A stretch of DNA of 63,788 nucleotides from a virus: positions 1 to 63,788 of the IMG/VR virus record IMGVR_UViG_3300005613_000061; one strand, given 5' to 3'. A program made the position numbers and the translations under genes. Position 1 is the first letter of the stretch. Each line of letters starts with the position of its first letter. Positions 21,727 to 30,252 of the stretch are shown piece by piece. The notes under the pieces are model-generated. The model saw only the letters and a program-made list of their open reading frames with translations, searched no databases and was not told the origin of the DNA.

Positions 21727-23148
21727 ATGAAAAAATGGCGAGATTTGTTAAATGGTAATAAAGAACAGAAAGAAAATGATAATTTTTTAGAGATTCACGA
21801 CCCCAATAAACCACCCTCACAGCGTTTAATAGAGAAATCCAGTAAAGGTTATATAGATGAAGCCTGTACGTGGACTGTAAGTTCTAATTCAAAGTACGTA
21901 GAACGAGATATACGAGTCACGGGAGCGGACGAAGAAGATTTATGGGACAAATATGTTTTCAATGCTTGGGTACGTGCCTGCGTTGATAAAATTATAAAAG
22001 AAGTAGTACGTTATAAAGTAGTTGCTTCTCCAACGCCGGAAAAAATGGATGACTCTCAGACTCAAAAACGAGCGGAAGAAGTACAAGCCTTGTTGAATAA
22101 TCCCAACGAAAATATAGAAAGTTTTGACGATATACGAAGAAAGTATTTAAGAGATATTCTAGTTTATGATGGCGGAGCATTAGAAATCGTATATGGTCAA
22201 AATAGACCAGTTGAAATTTACGATGTTAAAGGTAGCGATATTCGTCTGAATATAGACAAGCATGGTGATTTTAAAAATCCAGAAAATTCAGCATATAAAT
22301 TAATTAGCCCCCGTGATTATACAAAAACACTTGCAGAATGGGGAGTAAAAGAATTAATTTATTTTGTAGCTAATCCAGTAAGTGGAAGCGTATATGGTCT
22401 AAGCCCTATTGAAACATTGTGGGACGCTATTGAGAACGACGATGAGGCGGTAGAGTATAATAAAAGATTGTTGAAACATAGCGGAGTCATAAGCGGCGTA
22501 TTAGCCTTTCCGGGAATGCCAGCACCATTGTTAAAGAAAAATCAACGTTATTGGCAAGAAGAGTTACGTAAGAAAGTGCAAAAGTTAATTGTAACAAATA
22601 ACGGAGATGCAAAATTTACTAAAATGGGCGCCTCTCAGCAAGAGATGCAGTTTTTAGAGTATCAAAAATGGCTTTTAAATAAAATTATGGCAGTTTACGG
22701 ATTACAGCCGATTGTTATGGGTATAGTAGATAGTACCACTGGAAAATTAAATAGTTCAGAGCAGAGAGAACAATTTAAACAAGATGCAGTATTGCCATTA
22801 TTAAAGTTAGAGACTCATAGATTGACCGATGTACTTGTACGACAGGGTTTTGAATTTGAAGACGTAGTAATTAAGTTTGTAGAACCGGCCAGTGTTGATG
22901 AAGAATTTGATTTAGAAAAAACAAAAGTAGGCTGCGAATACGGATTTATTACAGTAAACGAAGCACGAGCCTTTACTAATCTGCCTCCACTAAAAGATAA
23001 AAATGGAAAATTGGCTCCAGAAGGTTTGGAATTAGTTAGCCCTCAAGTAAGTAAATATATGAAAGAAATGACAGAGAAAAATAAAACCGAAGACGAGATA
23101 GCCGCAGTCAAAGGCGAAATTCTACGTCTATTGGAGGAAGAACAATAA
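21727..23148 (+). CDS. portal protein
   Basis: 473 residues. It forms the ring at the packaging vertex. NAWVRACVDKIIKEVVRYK, the segment KYLRDILVYDGGALEIVY, GLSPIETLWDAI and the helix-rich region with MGIVDSTTGKLNSSEQREQF follow the order of HK97/SPP1-like portals (phage_portal families). Position behind terminase agrees. The end (EIAAVKGEILRLLEEEQ) is the usual helical crown. Its TAA overlaps the next ATG. Confidence 0.9.
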   Translation: MKKWRDLLNGNKEQKENDNFLEIHDPNKPPSQRLIEKSSKGYIDEACTWTVSSNSKYVERDIRVTGADEEDLWDKYVFNAWVRACVDKIIKEVVRYKVVASPTPEKMDDSQTQKRAEEVQALLNNPNENIESFDDIRRKYLRDILVYDGGALEIVYGQNRPVEIYDVKGSDIRLNIDKHGDFKNPENSAYKLISPRDYTKTLAEWGVKELIYFVANPVSGSVYGLSPIETLWDAIENDDEAVEYNKRLLKHSGVISGVLAFPGMPAPLLKKNQRYWQEELRKKVQKLIVTNNGDAKFTKMGASQQEMQFLEYQKWLLNKIMAVYGLQPIVMGIVDSTTGKLNSSEQREQFKQDAVLPLLKLETHRLTDVLVRQGFEFEDVVIKFVEPASVDEEFDLEKTKVGCEYGFITVNEARAFTNLPPLKDKNGKLAPEGLELVSPQVSKYMKEMTEKNKTEDEIAAVKGEILRLLEEEQ

Positions 23149-23309
23149 TGATAACTAATGAACAAATATTACAAGAAATACAAACTTTACATACTCTATT
23201 TGAAATTTTAAAAGTAGAGTATCCAATATGGTATGCATCTTTACGAGTCCCAGCTTTAGAATTAGAGCGAAGGGCCAAAAAATTAATAGGAGATATGAAC
23301 AATGGCTAG
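23148..23309 (+). CDS. small helical protein
   Basis: 53 residues, MITNEQILQEIQTLH, starting in a TAATG overlap with the portal gene and ending 8 bases inside the next one. Helical, with VEYPIWYASLRVPALE. Not recognised; the tight overlaps support it. Confidence 0.55.
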   Translation: MITNEQILQEIQTLHTLFEILKVEYPIWYASLRVPALELERRAKKLIGDMNNG

Positions 23310-25302
23310 TGAAATATATACTTTTGATACTCCGGGCGATTTTACTTACGATAGCGACAAGATAGAAGTTAGCGGAGGTTTAGCGAAATTAAAAGATTTA
23401 ACTCCCGCAGACGAAACTTTTTATGCTAGTTATAACGTTGATATAAATGGTAGTCGTGGTTTAGGCGTATTAACGGGAACAGCATATGGCGGAGCGACAG
23501 TTGATAGCGAAAAATTGGATTTAGCACATAATGATAGTAGATACGTAGATTACGATGCTGACTTAAATGCAGATAGTCAGCAAATTGGATGCATTAGATT
23601 TAAGGTCACCCCGAATTATACGGGCGCACCTTCTAGTGATAGATGGTTTTTTGCTATTTGTAAACAAAACAATAGTAAAAATAATTTAATACAATTAAGA
23701 CATTCCAAGTCTGGAGCGTATTTAAGACTTCATGTTTATGATAAAGATGGTGTTTTTGTAGTAGAGCATTTATGTGGACAATTTTTACCTACCGCAGATA
23801 CCGAATACGAAATTGAACTAAACTGGGATTTTACTACAGGTGCAACGAGAGTATTTGTTAACGGCGTACAAAATGGCTCTACGTGTACTAATACTTGTTT
23901 ACGAGATTCCGACATAGGTCTTTTTAGAATTGGAAATGACTATGATAAAGACGCAATCTCTGATTTTAAAATAGATTATTTTCAGGTTTTTTCTACAGTA
24001 CAACATACTACGGATTATACACCAGTAGCAATTCCAGAAACCATTTATTCCACAGATAAACCGACGATAAATCCGACGAGTTTATTAAATGCCCCGGATT
24101 TGTATTTATGGGACGAATTTACAGAAGTAGAAGGCGGAGGAAACGCCGGAACTTTGGCATATCAACTTTCAGATAACGGCACAGATTGGAAATACTGGAA
24201 TGGGAGCATATGGGCTGCCGTAGTAGGGGACAATTATAATTCTGCAAGTGTAGTTAGTGCTAATATAGCAAGTTTTCCAACCTCCGAAAAAAAGTTAATG
24301 TTTAAAGCCATTTTAATAAGTGACGGAGAACAAAAAGTAGAATTAGATACTATAACAATTATTTATGATAATGAGACTCCGCCAAATGTATACGCAGGAG
24401 CCGACAAAGATTGTTTAAAAGATGAAACATTTAAACCATTTTCTGACGCTGTAGTTTCAGATGTGGACGGCGATATTGAAAATGCTACTGCTTGGTACGA
24501 TATAGAAGGAAGCGGATATATACAAATTCCAAAAGGTGGCTACGGAACTTTACAAGATGCAATACGAAATTTTCAATATCAATATACAAATTTAGGAACT
24601 ATAACCAGTTCTTTAAAAATTATAGATGAACAAAGTAGAGAGACGTCCGACAATTTAGATGTTACAGTTAGTAATGTAACAGTTACATTTAATGTACGTG
24701 ATAATAACGGAAATCATCTTGCTAGTGTAGATTTTGTGGCAGGAGACGGCACACCTTCGCAGTCAAAAAGTTCGCCATTTACATATGATTACCCGCACAC
24801 AGACACATATTTTACAGCGACTTTTAATAAGACAGGATATAGCGAAGCGACAGCACAAGTAACTTCTACAGAACATGTGGAAAATATAGTTATGGCAAGT
24901 GAGATGACAGTTAGTTACCCTATAACAATAGAGATAGACGGCATTTCGAGTTCTTTGGGAGGAACCTTAGAAAATATTGTAAAAGGCGACTCTATAGATT
25001 TTACATGTACAGTAACAGATACAGATATTTCAGGATGGAAAATACGTTGTGAGATTTACGATAATGACGGCAATTCTATAAAGTTAGCAACCGCCAATAG
25101 TGGAGGAAGTGACGACCAAATAGAAATAACGGACTCAAGCGAAGGAGAATTTACAGTACATGTAGACAAAGAAGAAACCACAGACTTTAAAGATACGGCA
25201 AGAATAGAGATAGAATTTGAATTGACTGCCGAAAAATTAATAACAGGTTATCAGAGTATTATAGCTTTTAAAAGAGAACGAATAGAATGGGAAACACCCT
25301 AA
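23302..25302 (+). CDS. large virion-type protein with concanavalin/LamG-like and Ig-like domains
   Basis: 666 residues, no signal peptide (unlike the next four genes). Residues 1-230 have a jelly-roll layout with YEIELNWDFTTGATRVFVNG, as in LamG-like carbohydrate-binding folds. Residues about 240-350 include LYLWDEFTEVEGGG and YQLSDNGTDWKYWNG, 350-450 a PKD/Ig-like segment (PPNVYAGADKD, VVSDVDGD), then further Ig-like repeats. Probably a particle-attached carbohydrate-binding or decoration protein. AGGAGA precedes the ATG. Confidence 0.65.
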   Translation: MASEIYTFDTPGDFTYDSDKIEVSGGLAKLKDLTPADETFYASYNVDINGSRGLGVLTGTAYGGATVDSEKLDLAHNDSRYVDYDADLNADSQQIGCIRFKVTPNYTGAPSSDRWFFAICKQNNSKNNLIQLRHSKSGAYLRLHVYDKDGVFVVEHLCGQFLPTADTEYEIELNWDFTTGATRVFVNGVQNGSTCTNTCLRDSDIGLFRIGNDYDKDAISDFKIDYFQVFSTVQHTTDYTPVAIPETIYSTDKPTINPTSLLNAPDLYLWDEFTEVEGGGNAGTLAYQLSDNGTDWKYWNGSIWAAVVGDNYNSASVVSANIASFPTSEKKLMFKAILISDGEQKVELDTITIIYDNETPPNVYAGADKDCLKDETFKPFSDAVVSDVDGDIENATAWYDIEGSGYIQIPKGGYGTLQDAIRNFQYQYTNLGTITSSLKIIDEQSRETSDNLDVTVSNVTVTFNVRDNNGNHLASVDFVAGDGTPSQSKSSPFTYDYPHTDTYFTATFNKTGYSEATAQVTSTEHVENIVMASEMTVSYPITIEIDGISSSLGGTLENIVKGDSIDFTCTVTDTDISGWKIRCEIYDNDGNSIKLATANSGGSDDQIEITDSSEGEFTVHVDKEETTDFKDTARIEIEFELTAEKLITGYQSIIAFKRERIEWETP

Positions 25303-25327
25303 AACTTAAATAAAAGGAGAATAACAA

Positions 25328-25729
25328 ATGAAGACATCTAAAATTTTAGTAAGTATGTTAGTAGTAATAATGCTTTTTACGAGTACAGCCTTTGCGGTTA
25401 ATTATCAGTATCGTACTTCAGAGATTAGACCGACAGTCGAGGCGCCGTTTCAGGATTACGTAGTAGATACGGTAAGTGCTACAAATGCGGCATACGTGGA
25501 AGCAAGTTTAACTTTAACAGGAATATATGCAAATTTTGTAAGATTATTAAATGACAGTAATTATGATGCGTTAGTAAAATTAAATGACGACGACGCATTT
25601 ACACTACAGGCAGGATTTACTATGTCAGTAGCTTTTGATGGCATTACAAGCGTAAAAATTACATCCAAAACGGCAGATACTGCAGTCGTAGAAGTCTCTG
25701 TTTGGGGACGTACAGATATTGACGTTTAA
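25328..25729 (+). CDS. exported beta-rich protein (signal peptide)
   Basis: 133 residues: MKTSKILVSMLVVIML, then AFA/V cleavage near residue 23, followed by about 110 residues of predicted strands (YVEASLTLTGIYANFVRLL, TLQAGFTMSVAFDG, AVVEVSVWGR). The mature part resembles small beta domains of phage virion or decoration proteins. Behind AAAGGAG. First of four successive genes with Sec signal peptides. Confidence 0.65.
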   Translation: MKTSKILVSMLVVIMLFTSTAFAVNYQYRTSEIRPTVEAPFQDYVVDTVSATNAAYVEASLTLTGIYANFVRLLNDSNYDALVKLNDDDAFTLQAGFTMSVAFDGITSVKITSKTADTAVVEVSVWGRTDIDV

Positions 25730-25756
25730 CAAATTATATAAGGAGAAAAGGACATT

Positions 25757-28708
25757 ATGAAAAAATTTATTGCATGGTTACTTATTTTATCACTTTGCTT
25801 ATACAATACTCCTGCATTTGCGGGAAATATTCAAGACACAATGGGCAAAAAAGCCGTAGAAAATATTATAGCGAATTATGATGGAGTATCTACGGCAGAA
25901 AAATTCTTAAATACGAATACGGTATCTTTCTCAGACGGGGATACGACGCCTTCGGTAAATACTGGAAATATTTTTCTAACTACTAATACCGGAGCCACCA
26001 CCGTAACCGATTTTGAAGATGGTACGGATACCCAAAAACTTTCTATTAATTTTGGAGATGTAAATACTACTATACAACATGGCGCCAACATAGTTTTACA
26101 AGGAGCAGCAGATTTTACGGGACAAGCGGGAGATTCCGTATCTTTTGTACATGTGAACGGACAATGGCGTGAAGTTGGACGAAGTGGCGCAGTTCCCGGA
26201 GCAACATATAAAGTAAAAGTTTCAGGAGTAGATACTACCGCCAATTATTTATCTACAAAATTGACAGGAAGTAATGGTATTAAATATGCCGCATCTGGCG
26301 CAGGCAATGAAACTTTGGATATTTATCTTGATTATAATACAGACAATTTAAAGATTACATCAACGGAACTAAATACTATTCAAGATATAACTACAACTGA
26401 TACACCCACATTTAATAGACTTATTCTTAGTAGTGCGCCTACAAGCGGTAGTCATGCAACAACGAAAGACTATGTGGATACTGCTATTCAGGGGTTAGAT
26501 TGGCAAGAAAGTGTAAAAAGTTTTTTAAACTTTGTAACAAGTGAGCCAGTAGCTCCCGGAACAGGCGATAGACATATAAATACAACTACAGGAACATCCT
26601 CAGAAACTAGTCAAAGCGTCACCGCAAATTATATATATGAATGGAATGGCGCAAGTTGGACAGAAACAGCGGTAGTAGAGGGAGAAGCAGTATGGAACGA
26701 AGATGATAATGTATTATATGTTTTTAATGGGTCTGATTGGGTAAGATTCGGAGCAACTATGAGTCATAATCTTACCACGGGAAAACAAGGCGGAACTGTA
26801 GACGAATATTATCATCTAACATCTACAGAATATGGAGGTAATTGGGGAGTAAAAAGTCTACAATCTACAGGAACTTTACAGATTGGAAATACTACTATTG
26901 GTTCAGGTGTAGCAGATACAGACTATACTTTAACGTTTAATGGCGAAGACAATGACGGAGTATTTACATTTATGGAAGATGAAAATAGGCTTGATTTTGA
27001 TAGCGATTTTAAAGTTACAGGCACTATAAATGGTACTACTGATGTACAAGTTAATGGAGTCAGCGTTCTAACGTCAGAAGTTGACGGAGATGTAACTAAC
27101 GAAATAAATACGATTACAGCAGATGATGCTGGTACTACTGCAGGACTTGCTATTACACTAGCAGGCGCTGGAATTTCTACAACTTCTAGGTCCGGCGATA
27201 CTATTACAGTAACTTCAACAGAGGTTGATGGTAGTACAACAAATGAAATAAATACTATTACGGCAGATGATGCGGGTACTACAACAGGTTTAGGAATTAC
27301 TATTGCTGGTGGAGGTATAAATGCTACTACACGTTCCGGCGATACTATTACCGTAACCGGTACTGAAGTGGATGGAAGTACTAGTAATGAAATTAACACA
27401 ATAACCGCAGATGATGCTGGCACTACTAGTGGTTTAGCTATCACGTTAGCAGGAGCAGGAATTGCCGAAACAAGTAGTCTTGGAGATACTATTACGGTTA
27501 CGGCTACTGAAGTTGATGGCAGTACAACAAACGAAATTAATACAATTACAGCCGACGATGCTGGTACTACTAGTGGTTTAGCCATTACTGTAGCCGGCGG
27601 AGGGATTAATACCACTACACGTTCTGGTGACACAATAACTGTAACTGGAACAGAAGTTGATGGGAGTACTTCTAATGAGATTAATACAATTACAGCGGAT
27701 GACGCAGGCACTACAAATGGCTTAGCTATTACGATAGCTGGCGGAGGCATAAACGCTACTACGAGGTCAGGCGATACGATTACTGTAACTGGTACAGAGG
27801 TAGACGGAAGTACAACAAACGAAATTAACACTATTACCGCAGACGATGCTGGAACAACTTCTGGACTAGCCGTAACTCTTGCAGGAGCGGGAATTAGTAC
27901 TACGTCTAGGTCAGGTGATACTATAACTGTAACAAGTACAGAAGCGGACACATTGGCAACAGTTACAGGACGTGGGGCAAGTACAACTACATCTCTTACT
28001 ATAGGTAGTAGCACAATAGGAGAAGGAGCCGCCGGAGTTGATTATACATTAACTTTTGACGGGGATGATGCCGACGGTGTTGTAACCTTCGACGAAGATT
28101 TAGCAAAGTTTATTTTTGACCAAGATGCACAAGTTACCGGCACTATTAACGGTACCGTAGATGTTCAAGTAAACGGAACAAGTGTATTAACAACAGACGC
28201 AGTTTTAGACTCATTAAATAATGTTGCGGCAATGTCAGAAGCAAATGGAGACATTCTTTATTATAACAGTGATTGGAAAAACTTAGCCAAAGCAAGTGAT
28301 GGGGATATATTAACTTTAGCTTCTGGATTACCTAGTTGGTATACTCCGGCAACAAAGGCATTTAGTTTTACTATAGCAAAGCCATTGGATTTAGATGAGT
28401 CAGATACTTTCCCAGTTTGGGTAAATAGAACAGGGAAAACTTTTACTATTTCAGCAATTTATAGCAATAGTGACACGGACGACACAGCATTTACTTTGAA
28501 AGAGGTAAATGACCATACAGATTTTACGGATTTAACGACTATAGAAGCGATAACAATTAATACAGATGGCACAGGCGTATATTATAATGATTTAACGTCA
28601 GGCATTGACCACACAGTTATCGAGACAACACATTTAATAGTGTTTGATAACGATGCGGCCGACGACCCAGACTATGTTAATGTAACAGTAGTTGGAAGTT
28701 TAAGTTAA
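25757..28708 (+). CDS. tail-fibre-like repeat protein with a signal peptide
   Basis: 983 residues. A signal peptide (MKKFIAWLLILSLCLYN, PAFA/G near 22) precedes phage fibre material: a region at about 235-350 with GLDWQESVK, APGTGDRHI, YEWNGASWTET and NGSDWVRFG, typical of fibre proteins. Six tandem 48-residue repeats follow (441-728) with NEINTITADDAGTT and GDTITVT, then another beta region. A Sec signal on such a protein is unusual: it should leave the cytoplasm before particles assemble. It may be displayed on the host surface or released. Confidence 0.7.
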   Translation: MKKFIAWLLILSLCLYNTPAFAGNIQDTMGKKAVENIIANYDGVSTAEKFLNTNTVSFSDGDTTPSVNTGNIFLTTNTGATTVTDFEDGTDTQKLSINFGDVNTTIQHGANIVLQGAADFTGQAGDSVSFVHVNGQWREVGRSGAVPGATYKVKVSGVDTTANYLSTKLTGSNGIKYAASGAGNETLDIYLDYNTDNLKITSTELNTIQDITTTDTPTFNRLILSSAPTSGSHATTKDYVDTAIQGLDWQESVKSFLNFVTSEPVAPGTGDRHINTTTGTSSETSQSVTANYIYEWNGASWTETAVVEGEAVWNEDDNVLYVFNGSDWVRFGATMSHNLTTGKQGGTVDEYYHLTSTEYGGNWGVKSLQSTGTLQIGNTTIGSGVADTDYTLTFNGEDNDGVFTFMEDENRLDFDSDFKVTGTINGTTDVQVNGVSVLTSEVDGDVTNEINTITADDAGTTAGLAITLAGAGISTTSRSGDTITVTSTEVDGSTTNEINTITADDAGTTTGLGITIAGGGINATTRSGDTITVTGTEVDGSTSNEINTITADDAGTTSGLAITLAGAGIAETSSLGDTITVTATEVDGSTTNEINTITADDAGTTSGLAITVAGGGINTTTRSGDTITVTGTEVDGSTSNEINTITADDAGTTNGLAITIAGGGINATTRSGDTITVTGTEVDGSTTNEINTITADDAGTTSGLAVTLAGAGISTTSRSGDTITVTSTEADTLATVTGRGASTTTSLTIGSSTIGEGAAGVDYTLTFDGDDADGVVTFDEDLAKFIFDQDAQVTGTINGTVDVQVNGTSVLTTDAVLDSLNNVAAMSEANGDILYYNSDWKNLAKASDGDILTLASGLPSWYTPATKAFSFTIAKPLDLDESDTFPVWVNRTGKTFTISAIYSNSDTDDTAFTLKEVNDHTDFTDLTTIEAITINTDGTGVYYNDLTSGIDHTVIETTHLIVFDNDAADDPDYVNVTVVGSLS
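27077..27940 (+). repeat. six tandem 144-bp coding repeats
   Basis: Six in-frame units of 48 codons in the gene at 25757. The protein repeats are nearly identical, while the DNA copies differ at many third positions. This shows long-standing selection on the protein and probably avoidance of recombination between units. Confidence 0.9.
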
Positions 28709-28738
28709 AACAAATAAAATAACAAAAGGAGAAGTAAG

Positions 28739-29152
28739 ATGAAAAAAATACTCGCAATGATTTTAATGACGGCATTAATAGCTACTTCATTGATTGCTAC
28801 ACCGTTGTATGCTCAAGAAGAAGATGTTTCCGAAAGCGGAGTAATTGACGTAGTAGAACCAGAGCCGACTCTTAATTATGTTTTTAGAGAAGTCAACTTA
28901 AGTAAATTGAGTAAGTTTATTGATTTAAGAAATGAGTTAAATGCGGCAAAGAACGTTTTAATTCAAGCTGCTATTGACATAAGTAAAGCCAAAGCAAAAG
29001 TACAAAAGAAATTTACAGAAGTTGCAGTGCAGTTAGATGGCGTCACAATAACTAAATTTCAAAATCGTTTTGCAGAAGTTGAGCAAATTAATGCTTCAAT
29101 AGACACTTTAATAGAGGAGTTAAACAATGACTGGAACGACTATAATGCGTAA
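28739..29152 (+). CDS. exported helical protein (signal peptide)
   Basis: 137 residues: MKKILAMILMTALIATS with LYA/Q cleavage near 25, an acidic linker (EEDVSESGVIDVVEPEPT), then a long helical region (LRNELNAAKNVLIQAAIDI, AEVEQINASIDTLIEELN). Behind AAAGGAGAAG. It could be a chaperone or stalk for the neighbouring exported fibre; no family recognised. Confidence 0.65.
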   Translation: MKKILAMILMTALIATSLIATPLYAQEEDVSESGVIDVVEPEPTLNYVFREVNLSKLSKFIDLRNELNAAKNVLIQAAIDISKAKAKVQKKFTEVAVQLDGVTITKFQNRFAEVEQINASIDTLIEELNNDWNDYNA

Positions 29153-29957
29153 GCTATTTTTAGCAATACTCATAAGTTTTGTTTTATGCTCTATCAATAT
29201 TTCACCGGTAGCTGCGGCAGGATTAGATGCAGACACTAATTTATTATTACATTTAAACGGGACTGATGGAAGTACTACTATGCCAGATAGTTCGATAACT
29301 AATAATAAAGGTAATGCTACAGTAACTCTTAATGCGGAATTAGACACCACATATAAGAAATTTGGAACGGCAGCATTATTATTAGATAACACAAATAGTT
29401 ATATATCCTACGCAGATAGTTCAGATTGGGATGTATTTGCCAACACGGTAGATGACTGGACTATAGACTTATGGGTAAGACATGCACAATTACCATCTAA
29501 TGAAGATTGGTACTTTTATCACGAGGAAGATTCATCTAATAACTGGAGATTTAGACGTGCCGGAGGCGTAGCAGGAGCAACAAATTTTCGTTTAAAAGTA
29601 GGAAATGTTTATACTCTATCTCTAAGTGGAGCCGGAATAACAGATACAGACTGGCATCATGTTTGTCTTGTAAAGAAAGGAAATGAATATGGGTTATACC
29701 TAGATGGCGTTCAAGGAGGATACGTACAAAGTAATGAGGTAGGAAATTTTACCGGCTCGTTATATATTGGTAAACCGGATACTACAAATTATTTTGATGG
29801 TAGTATAGATGAACCAAGAATACAGCACTCTAACTATTTTAATGCGGCACCTAATGTAGGTTTAACCGATACAATAACTGTACCGATAGCAGAGTATAGT
29901 GCAGATACGCCAACAAGTATGTCGCAATTAATAATAACAACTTTATTTGATTATTAG
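29127..29957 (+). CDS. exported LamG-like jelly-roll protein
   Basis: 276 residues, signal peptide with PVAAA/G cleavage near 30-31 (MRKLFLAILISFVLCS preceded by six residues; GAGGAG sits before ATG 29127). The mature part is a LamG/concanavalin-like domain: LLLHLNGTDGSTTM, DDWTIDLWVRH, WHHVCLVKKGNEYGLYLDG and GSIDEPRI are its classical strands. Such domains bind sugars or surface proteins. It overlaps the previous gene by 26 bases. It is probably exported to the cell surface or periplasm. Confidence 0.75.
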   Translation: MTGTTIMRKLFLAILISFVLCSINISPVAAAGLDADTNLLLHLNGTDGSTTMPDSSITNNKGNATVTLNAELDTTYKKFGTAALLLDNTNSYISYADSSDWDVFANTVDDWTIDLWVRHAQLPSNEDWYFYHEEDSSNNWRFRRAGGVAGATNFRLKVGNVYTLSLSGAGITDTDWHHVCLVKKGNEYGLYLDGVQGGYVQSNEVGNFTGSLYIGKPDTTNYFDGSIDEPRIQHSNYFNAAPNVGLTDTITVPIAEYSADTPTSMSQLIITTLFDY

Positions 29958-29972
29958 AAAGGTCGCAATGCC

Positions 29973-30236
29973 ATGTTAAAAAAATTAGTGACAGGAATAC
30001 ATTTAAGACGTTTATCCAAGAACTTGAATGCATTGTTAGCCAAGGTAGTAAAATTACCCACCCAACAAATGTTAAAGTTTTACGATATTACATGGAATGG
30101 CGTATCTAAGACATTGATAGGCGTAAGCGAAAAAGTATTTACGCCAGAGAATTGTAAAGTAATAACAGAAGCGCTAATCTCTTATTATACTAAAGAACAG
30201 AATGGTGCAGGAGTAGAATTTAAGAAAAAATTTTAA
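29973..30236 (+). CDS. hypothetical protein
   Basis: 87 residues, MLKKLVTGIHLRRLSK, basic and helical, with an amphipathic N-terminus that is not a signal peptide. It precedes the MuF-type head gene. Not recognised. Confidence 0.55.
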   Translation: MLKKLVTGIHLRRLSKNLNALLAKVVKLPTQQMLKFYDITWNGVSKTLIGVSEKVFTPENCKVITEALISYYTKEQNGAGVEFKKKF

Positions 30237-30252
30237 AGGAGTTGTTATAGAT

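Noticed and set aside
26923-28014. Long open frame of 363 codons on the minus strand
   Set aside because: It is the reverse of the tandem repeats of the fibre-like gene, of very low complexity, with no ribosome site.
25757-28708. CRISPR-like array
   Set aside because: The repeats are 144-base coding units with no spacers.
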